From: Krumholzibacterium sp965370495
GTDB lineage: Bacteria > Krumholzibacteriota > Krumholzibacteriia > Krumholzibacteriales > Krumholzibacteriaceae
Reading direction: 5' to 3'
Assembly (NCBI GenBank): GCA_965370495.1
Contig: CBDUUV010000061.1
Location: 1-15,356, forward strand
Length of the DNA stretch: 15,356 bases
The notes beneath the pieces are model-generated. The model was not told where the DNA came from, did not search any database, and saw only the letters and a program-made list of their open reading frames with translations. Positions 6,196-13,442 of this stretch are shown one piece after another. Position 1 is the stretch's first letter. Each line of letters opens with the position of its first letter. The translations under genes and the position numbers were made by a program.

Positions 6196-8370
6196 TTGGA
6201 TTGTGCCAGGACAGGCTTCAAGGGACTCCTTGCGGTCTCAGTTTTAATGATCTTTTTGCATGTCGGCGCATCGGGCCGTCTTGCCGCACAGTCTTGTTCG
6301 GTATGCAATCTTGTGGAAAGTATTTCCCCTGATTCGATAGAAGCCACCGTGAGGGCGCTGAGTGGTGAGGATTGGGTTCTGGTCGATGACGTGATGACCC
6401 GGATAGTTACGAGATATACCTTTTCTGACCAGAAGTATACGGCCATGAAATATCTGCTCGGTGTTGCCGAAAATTATGGGTATTCCCCTTACCTGCAGAC
6501 ATTTATCCTTAGGATCGTGAGGCCTGACCTGTCCGGCATCGCTGTTTCACAGAATATGGATACGGCCTGGGCCGGTTCGGTTGAGGGAAAGATCTATATT
6601 TCGACAGCCAGTGACGACTGGAATCGATTCGAACTGTTGACGACAATCGACGGAAGAGTCAACGAGCTGATCATCGGCCCCGGGAACAGATTGTGGGCCG
6701 CTTGCAAAGCTGTGGGGACCGGGTTTGGAAAACTGATTTTTTCGGACAACGGCGGGGTGGACTGGGAAACGCAATATGACGGTAGTATGAGCAGCATATT
6801 TTCACTCAATACGATCACCTTCTGGGATAACGGGTTCGGTTTTTCGGCTGGTAACCATGGATCTTTTCTCAATACAGCGGATGGGGGCGACAGCTGGTGG
6901 AAAGCCGCGGACGCTTCCGAATTCCTTTATCGCAACATCAACGGATCATCGGCAACAGGGATGACTCATTTCTGGGTTGTTACCGACGGCGGGTACCTGT
7001 ACGAGAGTGTTGATTTTGGCAACACATGGACCCCCTCACAACTTACCACCGCGAGGCTTACCGATATCGATTTCCATGACCAGATGAGGGGAGTTATAGT
7101 CGGCGAAAAAGTCGTGTTTTATACAACTGATGGCGGAGCAGGCTGGACCGCCGGATCGATCGATATCAACCTGAGATGCGTCGATATGGTCGATTCGATG
7201 AGAGTCGTCGCTGCCGGTGGCGGTGGGGACATATGGGTCAGTGAGGATGGAGGAGCGACCTGGGTGGGGACAGGCACGGAATGTACGGGGGAGACCGCTG
7301 TATGGCACATTGCAGTTACAGGGTCGGGCCGCGTCTGGGCGGTGGGCAGTAATGAAGTGTTAAGGGTTGACTTTGATGAGTTGGTGCCGCCCGACTGTAG
7401 AATCTATGTATTAGCAGATACTCTTTTCGGGAAGAACATCATATTCAGAAATGAAGGGTCTTCCGACCCCGATCACAGGATAATTCTCTGTGGCCATTAC
7501 GATTCGATCAACCAGAGCACAGATCCGTTCTTCTGCGCTCCGGGCGCGGATGATAACGCGACAGGCGTAGCCTGTGTCCTTGAATGCGCCAGGCTTCTCG
7601 CCGGAGTGTGGACGGAGAAGACGATTGAATTCGTCCTTTTCGACGGAGAGGAACTCGGATTGATCGGTAGCTCATGGTTTGTCGGTAATCTCGATCCGGA
7701 CGTGGTATACGATGGTGTTATCAATATCGATATGGTAGGCAATGATTACGGGGGGGGATCGACGATAGATATAGCCGGTTACGAAGAGTCGGTTGATACG
7801 GTGCTGGTCCATGCCCTGCTCGGTTCTTCGGAAGATTTCAGCCTGTTGTATCCACTGGAATGGTCGTTCAGGAATGCTGTGAATCAACCGATAAGTGACA
7901 ATCTTTCTTTTAAAGGTATTGATGATATACCGTCGGTACTGCTTATCGAGAGCGGGTACAGGGACAACCCCCATTACCATAACTGTACCGATCTGGTAGA
8001 ATTTGTGGATTTCGCCTATGTTTCCGATGTTGCCAGAACGGTACTCGGCGCTGTTGCCGGACTGGCCGGTTTCAGGGGAATCGAGGCGCCGGAGCGTGTG
8101 GTACTGCACCAGAATTTCCCCAACCCGTTTTTCTCCTCTACAAGGATCGAGTTCGAGCTGCATGAGATGAGCCGCGTCGAATTATCCGTTTATGATGTTT
8201 CGGGAAAGCGTGTCGCAAGGCTTATCGATGATAATATCCGGCCTGACAAGTATGTATATCTGTGGGACGGAAGAAATAACGCCGGGCACGCTCTTGCGAG
8301 TGGCCTCTATTTTGTAAGGTTAAAAGCTGCAGGCAGCATACTGGTTCGAAAAACGGTAATCATCCGGTAA
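6196..8370 (+). CDS. Secreted M28-family zinc peptidase with N-terminal Asp-box propeller and FlgD-like/T9SS-type C-terminal domain
   Basis: This is a protein of 724 residues. I start it at TTG 6196 because AAAGGA ends six bases before it; the in-frame TTG at 6181 has no ribosome site. Residues 1-31 are a signal peptide (core LLAVSVLMIFLHVGA, likely cleavage at RLAAQ). Residues of about 100-375 hold at least five Asp-box/BNR-like motifs, among them SDNGGVDW at 183 and SEDGGATW at 349, as in YCF48/sortilin-type propellers. Residues of about 410-620 are the M28 aminopeptidase domain with all expected zinc and catalytic residues: His434 (CGHYDS), Asp452 (GADDNATG), Glu485-Glu486 (DGEELG), Asp512 (NIDMVG) and His595 (HYHNCTD). 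A PNPF sorting-type domain starts near residue 640 (NFPNPF) and ends RKTVIIR. It should be an exported exopeptidase. The substrate is unknown; the propeller may position large substrates or bind the surface (inference). Confidence 0.93.
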   Translation: MDCARTGFKGLLAVSVLMIFLHVGASGRLAAQSCSVCNLVESISPDSIEATVRALSGEDWVLVDDVMTRIVTRYTFSDQKYTAMKYLLGVAENYGYSPYLQTFILRIVRPDLSGIAVSQNMDTAWAGSVEGKIYISTASDDWNRFELLTTIDGRVNELIIGPGNRLWAACKAVGTGFGKLIFSDNGGVDWETQYDGSMSSIFSLNTITFWDNGFGFSAGNHGSFLNTADGGDSWWKAADASEFLYRNINGSSATGMTHFWVVTDGGYLYESVDFGNTWTPSQLTTARLTDIDFHDQMRGVIVGEKVVFYTTDGGAGWTAGSIDINLRCVDMVDSMRVVAAGGGGDIWVSEDGGATWVGTGTECTGETAVWHIAVTGSGRVWAVGSNEVLRVDFDELVPPDCRIYVLADTLFGKNIIFRNEGSSDPDHRIILCGHYDSINQSTDPFFCAPGADDNATGVACVLECARLLAGVWTEKTIEFVLFDGEELGLIGSSWFVGNLDPDVVYDGVINIDMVGNDYGGGSTIDIAGYEESVDTVLVHALLGSSEDFSLLYPLEWSFRNAVNQPISDNLSFKGIDDIPSVLLIESGYRDNPHYHNCTDLVEFVDFAYVSDVARTVLGAVAGLAGFRGIEAPERVVLHQNFPNPFFSSTRIEFELHEMSRVELSVYDVSGKRVARLIDDNIRPDKYVYLWDGRNNAGHALASGLYFVRLKAAGSILVRKTVIIR

Positions 8371-8377
8371 CCACGGA

Positions 8378-8965
8378 TCACCGTGTCAGCTGGACATCCC
8401 CGAAAATCATGGAAGTCTTGATTGTGATCCTGTTCGTCGCTGTGTCGAATCCCGGACTCTGGTAGTTGCTCCCCCTGATCCTGTTTCCGTCCGGGGATAT
8501 CGTAGCTCCGAAAAGGTTGTTTCCTGTCACTTCGAAAGCGATATTCTCCGGAATGCGTATCGCGATATCTCCGAAAACAGAGTGCAGGTCCAGGCGTCCG
8601 TAACCTTCGATCTTCGCAACCGAAGTCAGGTCGAGAGAGATTCTGCCAAAAACATTGCTGACAATTCCGCCCGAGAACTCTTCACATTCGACCTTTACCT
8701 GTATATCCCCGAAGGCGCTTGAGTTCCTGATGAAAGGGGATGAAGTAGTTTTTTTCGTGTCGCTGAATACCTGGAAATCGGTGTCGCCGTGAGAGGATTT
8801 TCCCCTTTTTCTCAGTATATGGAAGCCCCACCAGACCAGCATAAGTGGTAACAGCTTCCAGAGAGAAGCGCCGAAGTCGAAGACGCCGAAATTATTGATG
8901 ATAAACAGAAAACCGATCACTATCAGGATAATGCCGATCTTTCTGTCTTTTGCGCTTAAACTCAT
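8378..8965 (-). CDS. LiaF-like membrane protein (LiaI-type hairpin plus beta-helix domain)
   Basis: This is a 195-residue protein. ATG 8965 has GGAGG six bases upstream. Two membrane helices (about residues 10-29 and 33-50) form a short LiaI/LiaF-type hairpin with an INNFGVFDFG turn, followed by a basic RKRGK anchor and a polar linker. The C-terminal half repeats the triplet FG[D/R/A] five times (AFGDIQV, VFGRISL, VFGDIAI, LFGATIS, IFGDVQL). This matches the predicted right-handed beta-helix of the LiaF/VraT C-terminal family (cell-wall-active antibiotics response). In Firmicutes LiaF restrains an envelope-stress kinase; no kinase or response regulator is present here, so the role is open. 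It is the last gene of a three-gene operon, 25 bases after the preceding stop, and converges on the M28 gene with only seven bases between. Confidence 0.8.
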   Translation of the reverse strand: MSLSAKDRKIGIILIVIGFLFIINNFGVFDFGASLWKLLPLMLVWWGFHILRKRGKSSHGDTDFQVFSDTKKTTSSPFIRNSSAFGDIQVKVECEEFSGGIVSNVFGRISLDLTSVAKIEGYGRLDLHSVFGDIAIRIPENIAFEVTGNNLFGATISPDGNRIRGSNYQSPGFDTATNRITIKTSMIFGDVQLTR

Positions 8966-8990
8966 TGTATGCCTCCAGAATTCCGATTAC

Positions 8991-9494
8991 CTATACATCA
9001 AAATCGTCACTTTTCCGACCGCCTTTTCCAAGCAGCAGAAGTATGCCGATCACAACTATTGCCGGCGGCCAGAGAAATTTGATAATAGTGTAGCTCTGCA
9101 GGAGGAAGATTCCCCCGATGACAGTAAGTATTACCGCCGGCACGAGCAGGCCGCGGTCACGCTTGCCGAATGTGTACATGGCGTAGAACCCGAAAGCAGG
9201 GCCGAGGATGAAGAAAGGCCACAGGTCCGTCATATCGGCCCACTCGAATTTGTTTGCAAGATTGAAGATAATACCGTATGTGATGAGGATGGTTCCAGGC
9301 ATTATAAAGCCGTCCCTGCTCCGGTCGAATATGAAACCGAGCCAGAAAACTATTCCGAGGACAAGGATGAAATATATCCAGGTCACGTCCCAGTAGAGAT
9401 CGAGTAGGTCGAAGTTGTTCAGCACCGCCATAATTCCGATGCAGATCAGGATCAGGCCCGGAATTATAGAGCGTTTACTATGTTTTTTACTCAT
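8991..9494 (-). CDS. Six-helix membrane protein built from three LiaI-like hairpins
   Basis: This is a 167-residue protein. ATG 9494 overlaps the stop of the upstream gene (ATGA) and follows GGAGGT. It contains six predicted membrane helices in three similar two-helix units at about residues 8-60, 61-114 and 115-161. Each unit opens with a [IMV]PG/PA-x-IL-x-x-x-G-I motif (IIPGLILICIGI, IMPGTILITYGI, LVPAVILTVIGG), has a short aromatic/acidic turn, and closes with a second helix and a basic loop (DRSRDG, KRDRG, GKGGRK). The hairpin matches the LiaI/LiaF transmembrane region also found at the start of the next gene. The tail KSDDFDV is acidic. Function unknown; by context it works with the LiaF-like protein. 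Confidence 0.78.
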   Translation of the reverse strand: MSKKHSKRSIIPGLILICIGIMAVLNNFDLLDLYWDVTWIYFILVLGIVFWLGFIFDRSRDGFIMPGTILITYGIIFNLANKFEWADMTDLWPFFILGPAFGFYAMYTFGKRDRGLLVPAVILTVIGGIFLLQSYTIIKFLWPPAIVVIGILLLLGKGGRKSDDFDV

Positions 9495-10633
9495 GAAATT
9501 ACCTCCAGTATCTCAAAAAACCTGTTTATTTCCTGCTCGCTGTTGAAAAAGTGCGGACTGAGCCTGATCGTTCCCTCGCGAAGGCTGCACACGACATTTT
9601 TTTCTGTCAGTATCCTGTAAACGTGTTCTGTGTCTTTTTCGGGATGGATAAAACATATGATTCCCGAGCGTTCCTTGTCTTCGAAAGGACTTGTGACCGT
9701 ATATCCATCCCTTGTGAGCCCCGCTTCAAGAAGGGATGTCAGGTGCATTATGCGTGTTTCGATATTGTCCGGGCCTGTTTCGAGGAAACGGTCGATAGAA
9801 ACTCCCATCGCGTATATTCCCTGGAGATTCGGTGAACCTTCCTCGAATCTTGCGGCATCCTCGCGGTATTCGAATTGATAGTCCAGGAAATCGCGGCTTT
9901 CGATTACGCCTGTCCAGCCGGGGTTTGAAATATCCAGCTCACTGATAAGCTCCCTGCGGCAGTAGAAAATACCGATCCCCGGAGTCGCGAGCATCCATTT
10001 GTGCCCACCACAGGAAAGGAAATCGATCTTTTCGCTTCTTACATCTATCTTCAAGGCTCCGAGCGCCTGGATGGCATCTACATGCAGGTAGATGCCCCTG
10101 TCTCTGCAGAAGGTTCCGAGCTCCATGCAATCGATCCTGTGGCCGGTCGAGAACTGAACATAACTTACTGTCACGACCTTCGTCTTACTGTCGCATACAT
10201 CCGAGAGCATCTCGGCTGTGACTTTTCCATCTTCAGGCTCGACCATTCTCAGTTCCACGCCTTTCCGGGTCAATCCCATCCATGGGTATACGTTGGCGGG
10301 GAATTCGATAGCCGGCATTACAATATTGTCACCGTCACCGATCCTGATCCCGTTCGCCGCAAGGAGTACCGCCTGGGTGGTGTTTCTTGAAAAGGCTATT
10401 TCTTCAGGTGTGGCGCCGATAAGGGTTGCCGCCGCGGAACGCACCTGGTCCATCCGCTCGAACACTTCTTTCTCGCAGAGTATCCCCTTATGGACGAAAG
10501 CATCGCTGACCTCGTATATAGCTTTTCTTACACGGGTAGACATCGGGCTTACAGCGGCGTTGTTGAAGTAGATATAATCTTCAGTAGCTGGAAACTCCGC
10601 CCTGCAGGATTCCCAGTCGATCTTTCCTGACAA
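9491..10633 (-). CDS. Class V PLP-dependent aminotransferase-fold enzyme (not a typical cysteine desulfurase)
   Basis: This is a protein of 380 residues. It starts at TTG 10633, five bases after AGGAGG; no ATG lies near. Motifs of the class V (NifS/isopenicillin-N epimerase/kynureninase-like) fold are visible: YIYFNNAAVSPM at the start, FSRNTTQAV for phosphate contacts, HVDAIQALG with Asp186 for the PLP ring nitrogen, and SCGGHKWM with Lys212 as the Schiff-base lysine. The C-terminal region reads NVVCSLREGTIRLSPHFFN. The desulfurase R-x-G-x-H-C loop cysteine is missing, so a desulfurase role is unlikely; epimerase, lyase or aminotransferase activity is possible and the substrate cannot be told. 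Its stop overlaps the start of the membrane gene by four bases, implying translational coupling and one operon. Confidence 0.88.
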   Translation of the reverse strand: MSGKIDWESCRAEFPATEDYIYFNNAAVSPMSTRVRKAIYEVSDAFVHKGILCEKEVFERMDQVRSAAATLIGATPEEIAFSRNTTQAVLLAANGIRIGDGDNIVMPAIEFPANVYPWMGLTRKGVELRMVEPEDGKVTAEMLSDVCDSKTKVVTVSYVQFSTGHRIDCMELGTFCRDRGIYLHVDAIQALGALKIDVRSEKIDFLSCGGHKWMLATPGIGIFYCRRELISELDISNPGWTGVIESRDFLDYQFEYREDAARFEEGSPNLQGIYAMGVSIDRFLETGPDNIETRIMHLTSLLEAGLTRDGYTVTSPFEDKERSGIICFIHPEKDTEHVYRILTEKNVVCSLREGTIRLSPHFFNSEQEINRFFEILEVIS

Positions 10634-10686
10634 TTATTCCTCCTGTCGTTCTCTTGCGATTCTCGCAGAAGCGCGGAGCAGATACA

Positions 10687-10715
10687 AGTATAAAGCAGCA
10701 CCGGGCAAGTGGCAG
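10687..10715 (-). promoter_or_regulatory. Candidate sigma-70 promoter for the PLP enzyme-LiaI/LiaF-like operon
   Basis: On the minus strand CTGCCA (10715-10710) and TATACT (10692-10687) are 17 bases apart. The -35 matches 4 of 6 and the -10 matches 5 of 6 consensus bases. A start near 10680 gives a leader of about 47 bases ending in AGGAGG before TTG 10633. It sits in the 166-base gap behind the regulator gene and would uncouple the operon from it. Confidence 0.45.
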
Positions 10716-10799
10716 CCTTCGCCGGGGCAACCCCGCGTCCGTTGTGTTCCGGAAGATCCGGTTATCATCTGACAATACGGAATTTCTGCGGGGCAGGTT

Positions 10800-11456
10800 T
10801 CAACGGGGTTTGTCAAATCTTTTCCAGAAACCTTCGACGAGGCGCAGGTTTCTGTTTTCCCACTCCAGGACTTTTTTCGATTTCAGGCGCCCAAGGAGTC
10901 TCGAAAGTGTCTCCGGGACTGTTCCAACCGCACCGGCGACCTCTTTTTTGGACATGTCGATCGTATATGTCTCATGTTTCCCGTAACTGTCTGAAAGGAA
11001 TCTGAAGAATCTTTCCTCGACATCAAAGGATGTCAGGTAGAGGATGCGGTCGGTGAGATAAAGCAACTTCCTCATCAGCAGGGAGATGAATTGATCCCGG
11101 AAATCAGGCTTATCCAGAAACCGGAGAAATGCCCGTTTGGAAATGGTAAAAAGGTGTGAATCCTCAATTGCTGTCGCAGTAACAGGGTAGACCGCGTCTT
11201 CGAACAGAACTGTTACCGCAAACGCCTCGAGGGGCAAAATAATCTTAACCATGCTCTTGTGCCCGTCATCGGTAGATTTGCTGAGCCTGATCTTTCCATC
11301 GAGGAGTACAAAGAAATCCTTGCCGGGATCCCCCTCCAGAAACACGATAGCCCCCTTGATCACAGACCTCAGGTTACCTCTCGATATGATCTCAGTCATC
11401 GAGCTGCCGGGCCACCCTGTGAACCGTTCTGATTGTGCAAGAATTTCTTTCATCAC
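10800..11456 (-). CDS. Crp/Fnr-family transcriptional regulator, HcpR/DNR-like
   Basis: This is a 218-residue protein, normal for the family. It begins GTG-ATG (11456 or 11453); no clear ribosome site precedes it. Residues of about 20-115 form the cyclic-nucleotide-binding-like beta-barrel (KGAIVFLEGDPGKDFFVLLDGKI). A long dimerisation helix follows, then a winged helix-turn-helix (MSKKEVAGAVGTVPETLSRL). The recognition helix has E-T-L-S-R at residues 182-186, the FNR-type pattern that reads TTGA half-sites. There is no cysteine anywhere, so it cannot carry an FNR iron-sulfur cluster. Together with divergent hcp this suggests an HcpR/DNR/NnrR-like sensor of nitric oxide or redox stress, possibly through haem (inference). 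Predicted target: the TTGACC-CA-GGTCAA palindrome at 11607. It may also control its own gene. Confidence 0.9.
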   Translation of the reverse strand: MMKEILAQSERFTGWPGSSMTEIISRGNLRSVIKGAIVFLEGDPGKDFFVLLDGKIRLSKSTDDGHKSMVKIILPLEAFAVTVLFEDAVYPVTATAIEDSHLFTISKRAFLRFLDKPDFRDQFISLLMRKLLYLTDRILYLTSFDVEERFFRFLSDSYGKHETYTIDMSKKEVAGAVGTVPETLSRLLGRLKSKKVLEWENRNLRLVEGFWKRFDKPR

Positions 11457-11463
11457 GATCAGG

Positions 11464-11492
11464 ATTATATCCGGACACGCATGCGTTAGCCA
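11464..11492 (-). promoter_or_regulatory. Possible promoter of the Crp/Fnr regulator gene with short or no leader
   Basis: On the minus strand a perfect TATAAT (11469-11464) lies 17 bases downstream of TGGCTA (11492-11487), which matches the -35 consensus at only 3 of 6 bases. Transcription would begin within a base or two of the GTG at 11456, so the message could be leaderless, which fits the missing ribosome site. A perfect 10-base palindrome, ACGCATGCGT (11477-11486), occupies the spacer and could be an operator. Confidence 0.35.
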
Positions 11493-11606
11493 GCGAAAGT
11501 AAGAAAAAGTGTTTCATGTCCGTAAAATATTTTGTATACATATTGATGAAAGCTGGACTATGAAAATATTCGAATTCCAAAAAAAATAGAGAAAAATAAT
11601 GAAATA

Positions 11607-11620
11607 TTGACCCAGGTCAA
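11607..11620 (+). promoter_or_regulatory. FNR/HcpR-type operator upstream of hcp
   Basis: TTGACC-CA-GGTCAA is a perfect 6-2-6 inverted repeat of the TTGAC-N4-GTCAA type read by FNR-like NO/redox regulators. It is centred about 96 bases before the hcp ATG. TAATAT at 11637-11642 and TATATC at 11640-11645 are -10 candidates 24-27 bases beyond the centre, so the site would lie near position -36 to -39, close to the class II activator position. No good -35 hexamer is seen, as expected for an activator-dependent promoter. The adjacent gene encodes a regulator with a matching recognition helix. Confidence 0.7.
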
Positions 11621-11709
11621 GGCAACTGCGAAAAATTAATATATCCTTCATGGAGATGTTAAGTGAAATTTGTTCGGGTTACTAAAAAAACAGCTGAAAG
11701 GAGCGGGTT

Positions 11710-13350
11710 ATGAGTATGTTCTGTTTTCAGTGCCAGGAGACCGTCAAGAACACCGGGTGTACGGTCAAAGGAGTTTGCGGCAAGAGCGATGTTACGGCGC
11801 AGTTGCATGATCTCCTCATTTATGTCCTTAGGGGCATTTCGATATACGGCGAAAAGGCCGTAGAGAAAGGCGACTCGGTTATCAAGGAGGGAAGGTTCAT
11901 TTCCAGAGCCCTCTTTTCAACGATAACAAACGCGAACTTCGATAACGATGTTTTCGAGGCTCAGATAAAAGAGGGTCTTGTGATAAGAGACAGTCTCGCG
12001 GCCCGGTACGGTGGGGATATGGGCGAGCATCTTCACGACGCCGCAGTATGGAACCCTGAAGCGGATGGCGATTTCCTGAAAAAGGCAGCCGAGGTCGGCG
12101 TGCTTGCTACCAGCAACGAAGATGTGCGCTCCCTCAGGGAACTTTTGATCTATGTGTTGAAAGGCATGGCTGCCTACGCGGATCACGCGGAAATTCTCGG
12201 TCATGAAGACGAGAAGATATATGCGTTTTTCATGGAGGCACTCGTTTCGACGACAAAAGACCTGTCGGTGGACGAGATGGTGGCGATGGTTATGAAATCG
12301 GGAAGCAACGCCGTAGATACGATGGCTCTTCTCGATAAGGCCAACACGACGACTTACGGTGATCCGGAAATCACAAAGGTCGATATCGGTGTGCGCGGCA
12401 ATCCCGGGATCCTCATTTCGGGCCATGACCTCAAGGACCTCGATGAGCTTCTCAAACAGACCGAGGGGACAGGCATCGACATATACACTCACGGCGAGAT
12501 GCTGCCGGCGCATTACTATCCCGCATTTAAAAAATATGATCACCTTGTCGGCAACTACGGCAATGCCTGGTGGAAGCAAAATACCGAGTTCGAGTCTTTC
12601 AACGGTCCGATTCTGATGACCACGAACTGCATCATACCTGTCAGGGATTCGTATCGTGACAGGATCTTTACGACAGGGATGACTGGTTATCCAGGTGTAG
12701 AGCATATTCCCGACAGGAAAGCTGGAAAGGCCAAGGATTTTTCCGTGATCATCGAGATGGCCAGGAAGTTGGAACCGCCGACACAGATAGAGACAGGCGA
12801 GATCGTTGGTGGATTTGCCCATAGCCAGGTGTTTGCCCTTGCAGACAAGATCGTTGATGCCGTCAAGTCCGGTTCAATAAAGAGGTTTATTGTTATGGCT
12901 GGTTGCGACGGACGCAACAGGAGCAGGGAGTATTTCACGGATGTTGCAAAGAATCTTCCGAAAGACACGGTAATACTCACCGCAGGGTGCGCAAAATACC
13001 GGTACAACAAGCTGGAGCTTGGTGATATCGGTGGTATTCCAAGAGTTCTCGATGCAGGTCAGTGCAATGACAGCTATTCTCTCGCTCTGATCGCGCTGAA
13101 ACTCAAGGAAATCTTCGAACTCGAAGATATCAACGATCTGCCGATTTCCTTCGATATTGCGTGGTACGAACAGAAAGCCGTAGCGGTGCTGCTGGCGCTT
13201 CTTTCACTCGGTGTCAAGGGGATACGCCTCGGGCCGACTCTGCCTGCGTTCCTCTCGCCGAATGTCATAAAGGTACTCGTCGAGAATTTCAACATCAAAC
13301 CGACCAACGGTGTTGAAGAGGATGTAGCGGCGATGATGGAGGGCAAATAA
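11710..13350 (+). CDS. hcp: Hybrid-cluster protein (class I), hydroxylamine/NO reductase
   Basis: This is a protein of 546 residues, full length for class I. ATG 11710 follows AAAGGAG by six bases. The N-terminal cysteines C5-x2-C8-x8-C17-x5-C23 match the class I pattern that binds a [4Fe-4S] cluster in anaerobes. All hybrid-cluster ligands are present: His239, Glu263, Cys307, Cys399 (GCDGRN, the persulfide position), Cys427, Cys452 and Glu487. Their spacing matches the Desulfovibrio protein with a constant offset of 5 to 7. The enzyme is cytoplasmic; it reduces hydroxylamine in vitro and is thought to act on NO in cells, and it can take part in S-nitrosylation. No Hcr-type reductase gene follows; class I proteins normally lack one. 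It is monocistronic: an FNR-type site lies upstream and a strong terminator downstream. Confidence 0.97.
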   Translation: MSMFCFQCQETVKNTGCTVKGVCGKSDVTAQLHDLLIYVLRGISIYGEKAVEKGDSVIKEGRFISRALFSTITNANFDNDVFEAQIKEGLVIRDSLAARYGGDMGEHLHDAAVWNPEADGDFLKKAAEVGVLATSNEDVRSLRELLIYVLKGMAAYADHAEILGHEDEKIYAFFMEALVSTTKDLSVDEMVAMVMKSGSNAVDTMALLDKANTTTYGDPEITKVDIGVRGNPGILISGHDLKDLDELLKQTEGTGIDIYTHGEMLPAHYYPAFKKYDHLVGNYGNAWWKQNTEFESFNGPILMTTNCIIPVRDSYRDRIFTTGMTGYPGVEHIPDRKAGKAKDFSVIIEMARKLEPPTQIETGEIVGGFAHSQVFALADKIVDAVKSGSIKRFIVMAGCDGRNRSREYFTDVAKNLPKDTVILTAGCAKYRYNKLELGDIGGIPRVLDAGQCNDSYSLALIALKLKEIFELEDINDLPISFDIAWYEQKAVAVLLALLSLGVKGIRLGPTLPAFLSPNVIKVLVENFNIKPTNGVEEDVAAMMEGK

Positions 13351-13442
13351 AGGTGGAGCGGGTGGTGTTTTCGGCCTGAAGGAACATACTGGATTCTTCG
13401 GCCGGTGTAAATTGCACACGTAAGTAAGATTCAAGTGATCAG

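Noticed and set aside
8372..8385. CACGG-ATCA-CCGTG hairpin between the M28 and LiaF-like genes
   Set aside because: The stem is only five pairs with no T run; it may help end converging transcripts, but I cannot support a terminator.
9491..10633. Cysteine desulfurase (SufS/IscS) identity for the PLP enzyme
   Set aside because: The conserved catalytic-cysteine loop is replaced by VVCSLREGTIRLSPHFF and no suf or isc genes are adjacent.
10723..10761. Two short GC hairpins downstream of the regulator gene
   Set aside because: Stems of five pairs with three-base loops and no U tract; insufficient for a terminator call.
11917..12822. 301-codon minus-strand open frame inside hcp
   Set aside because: hcp is certain from all cluster ligands; the opposite frame has no recognisable protein character.
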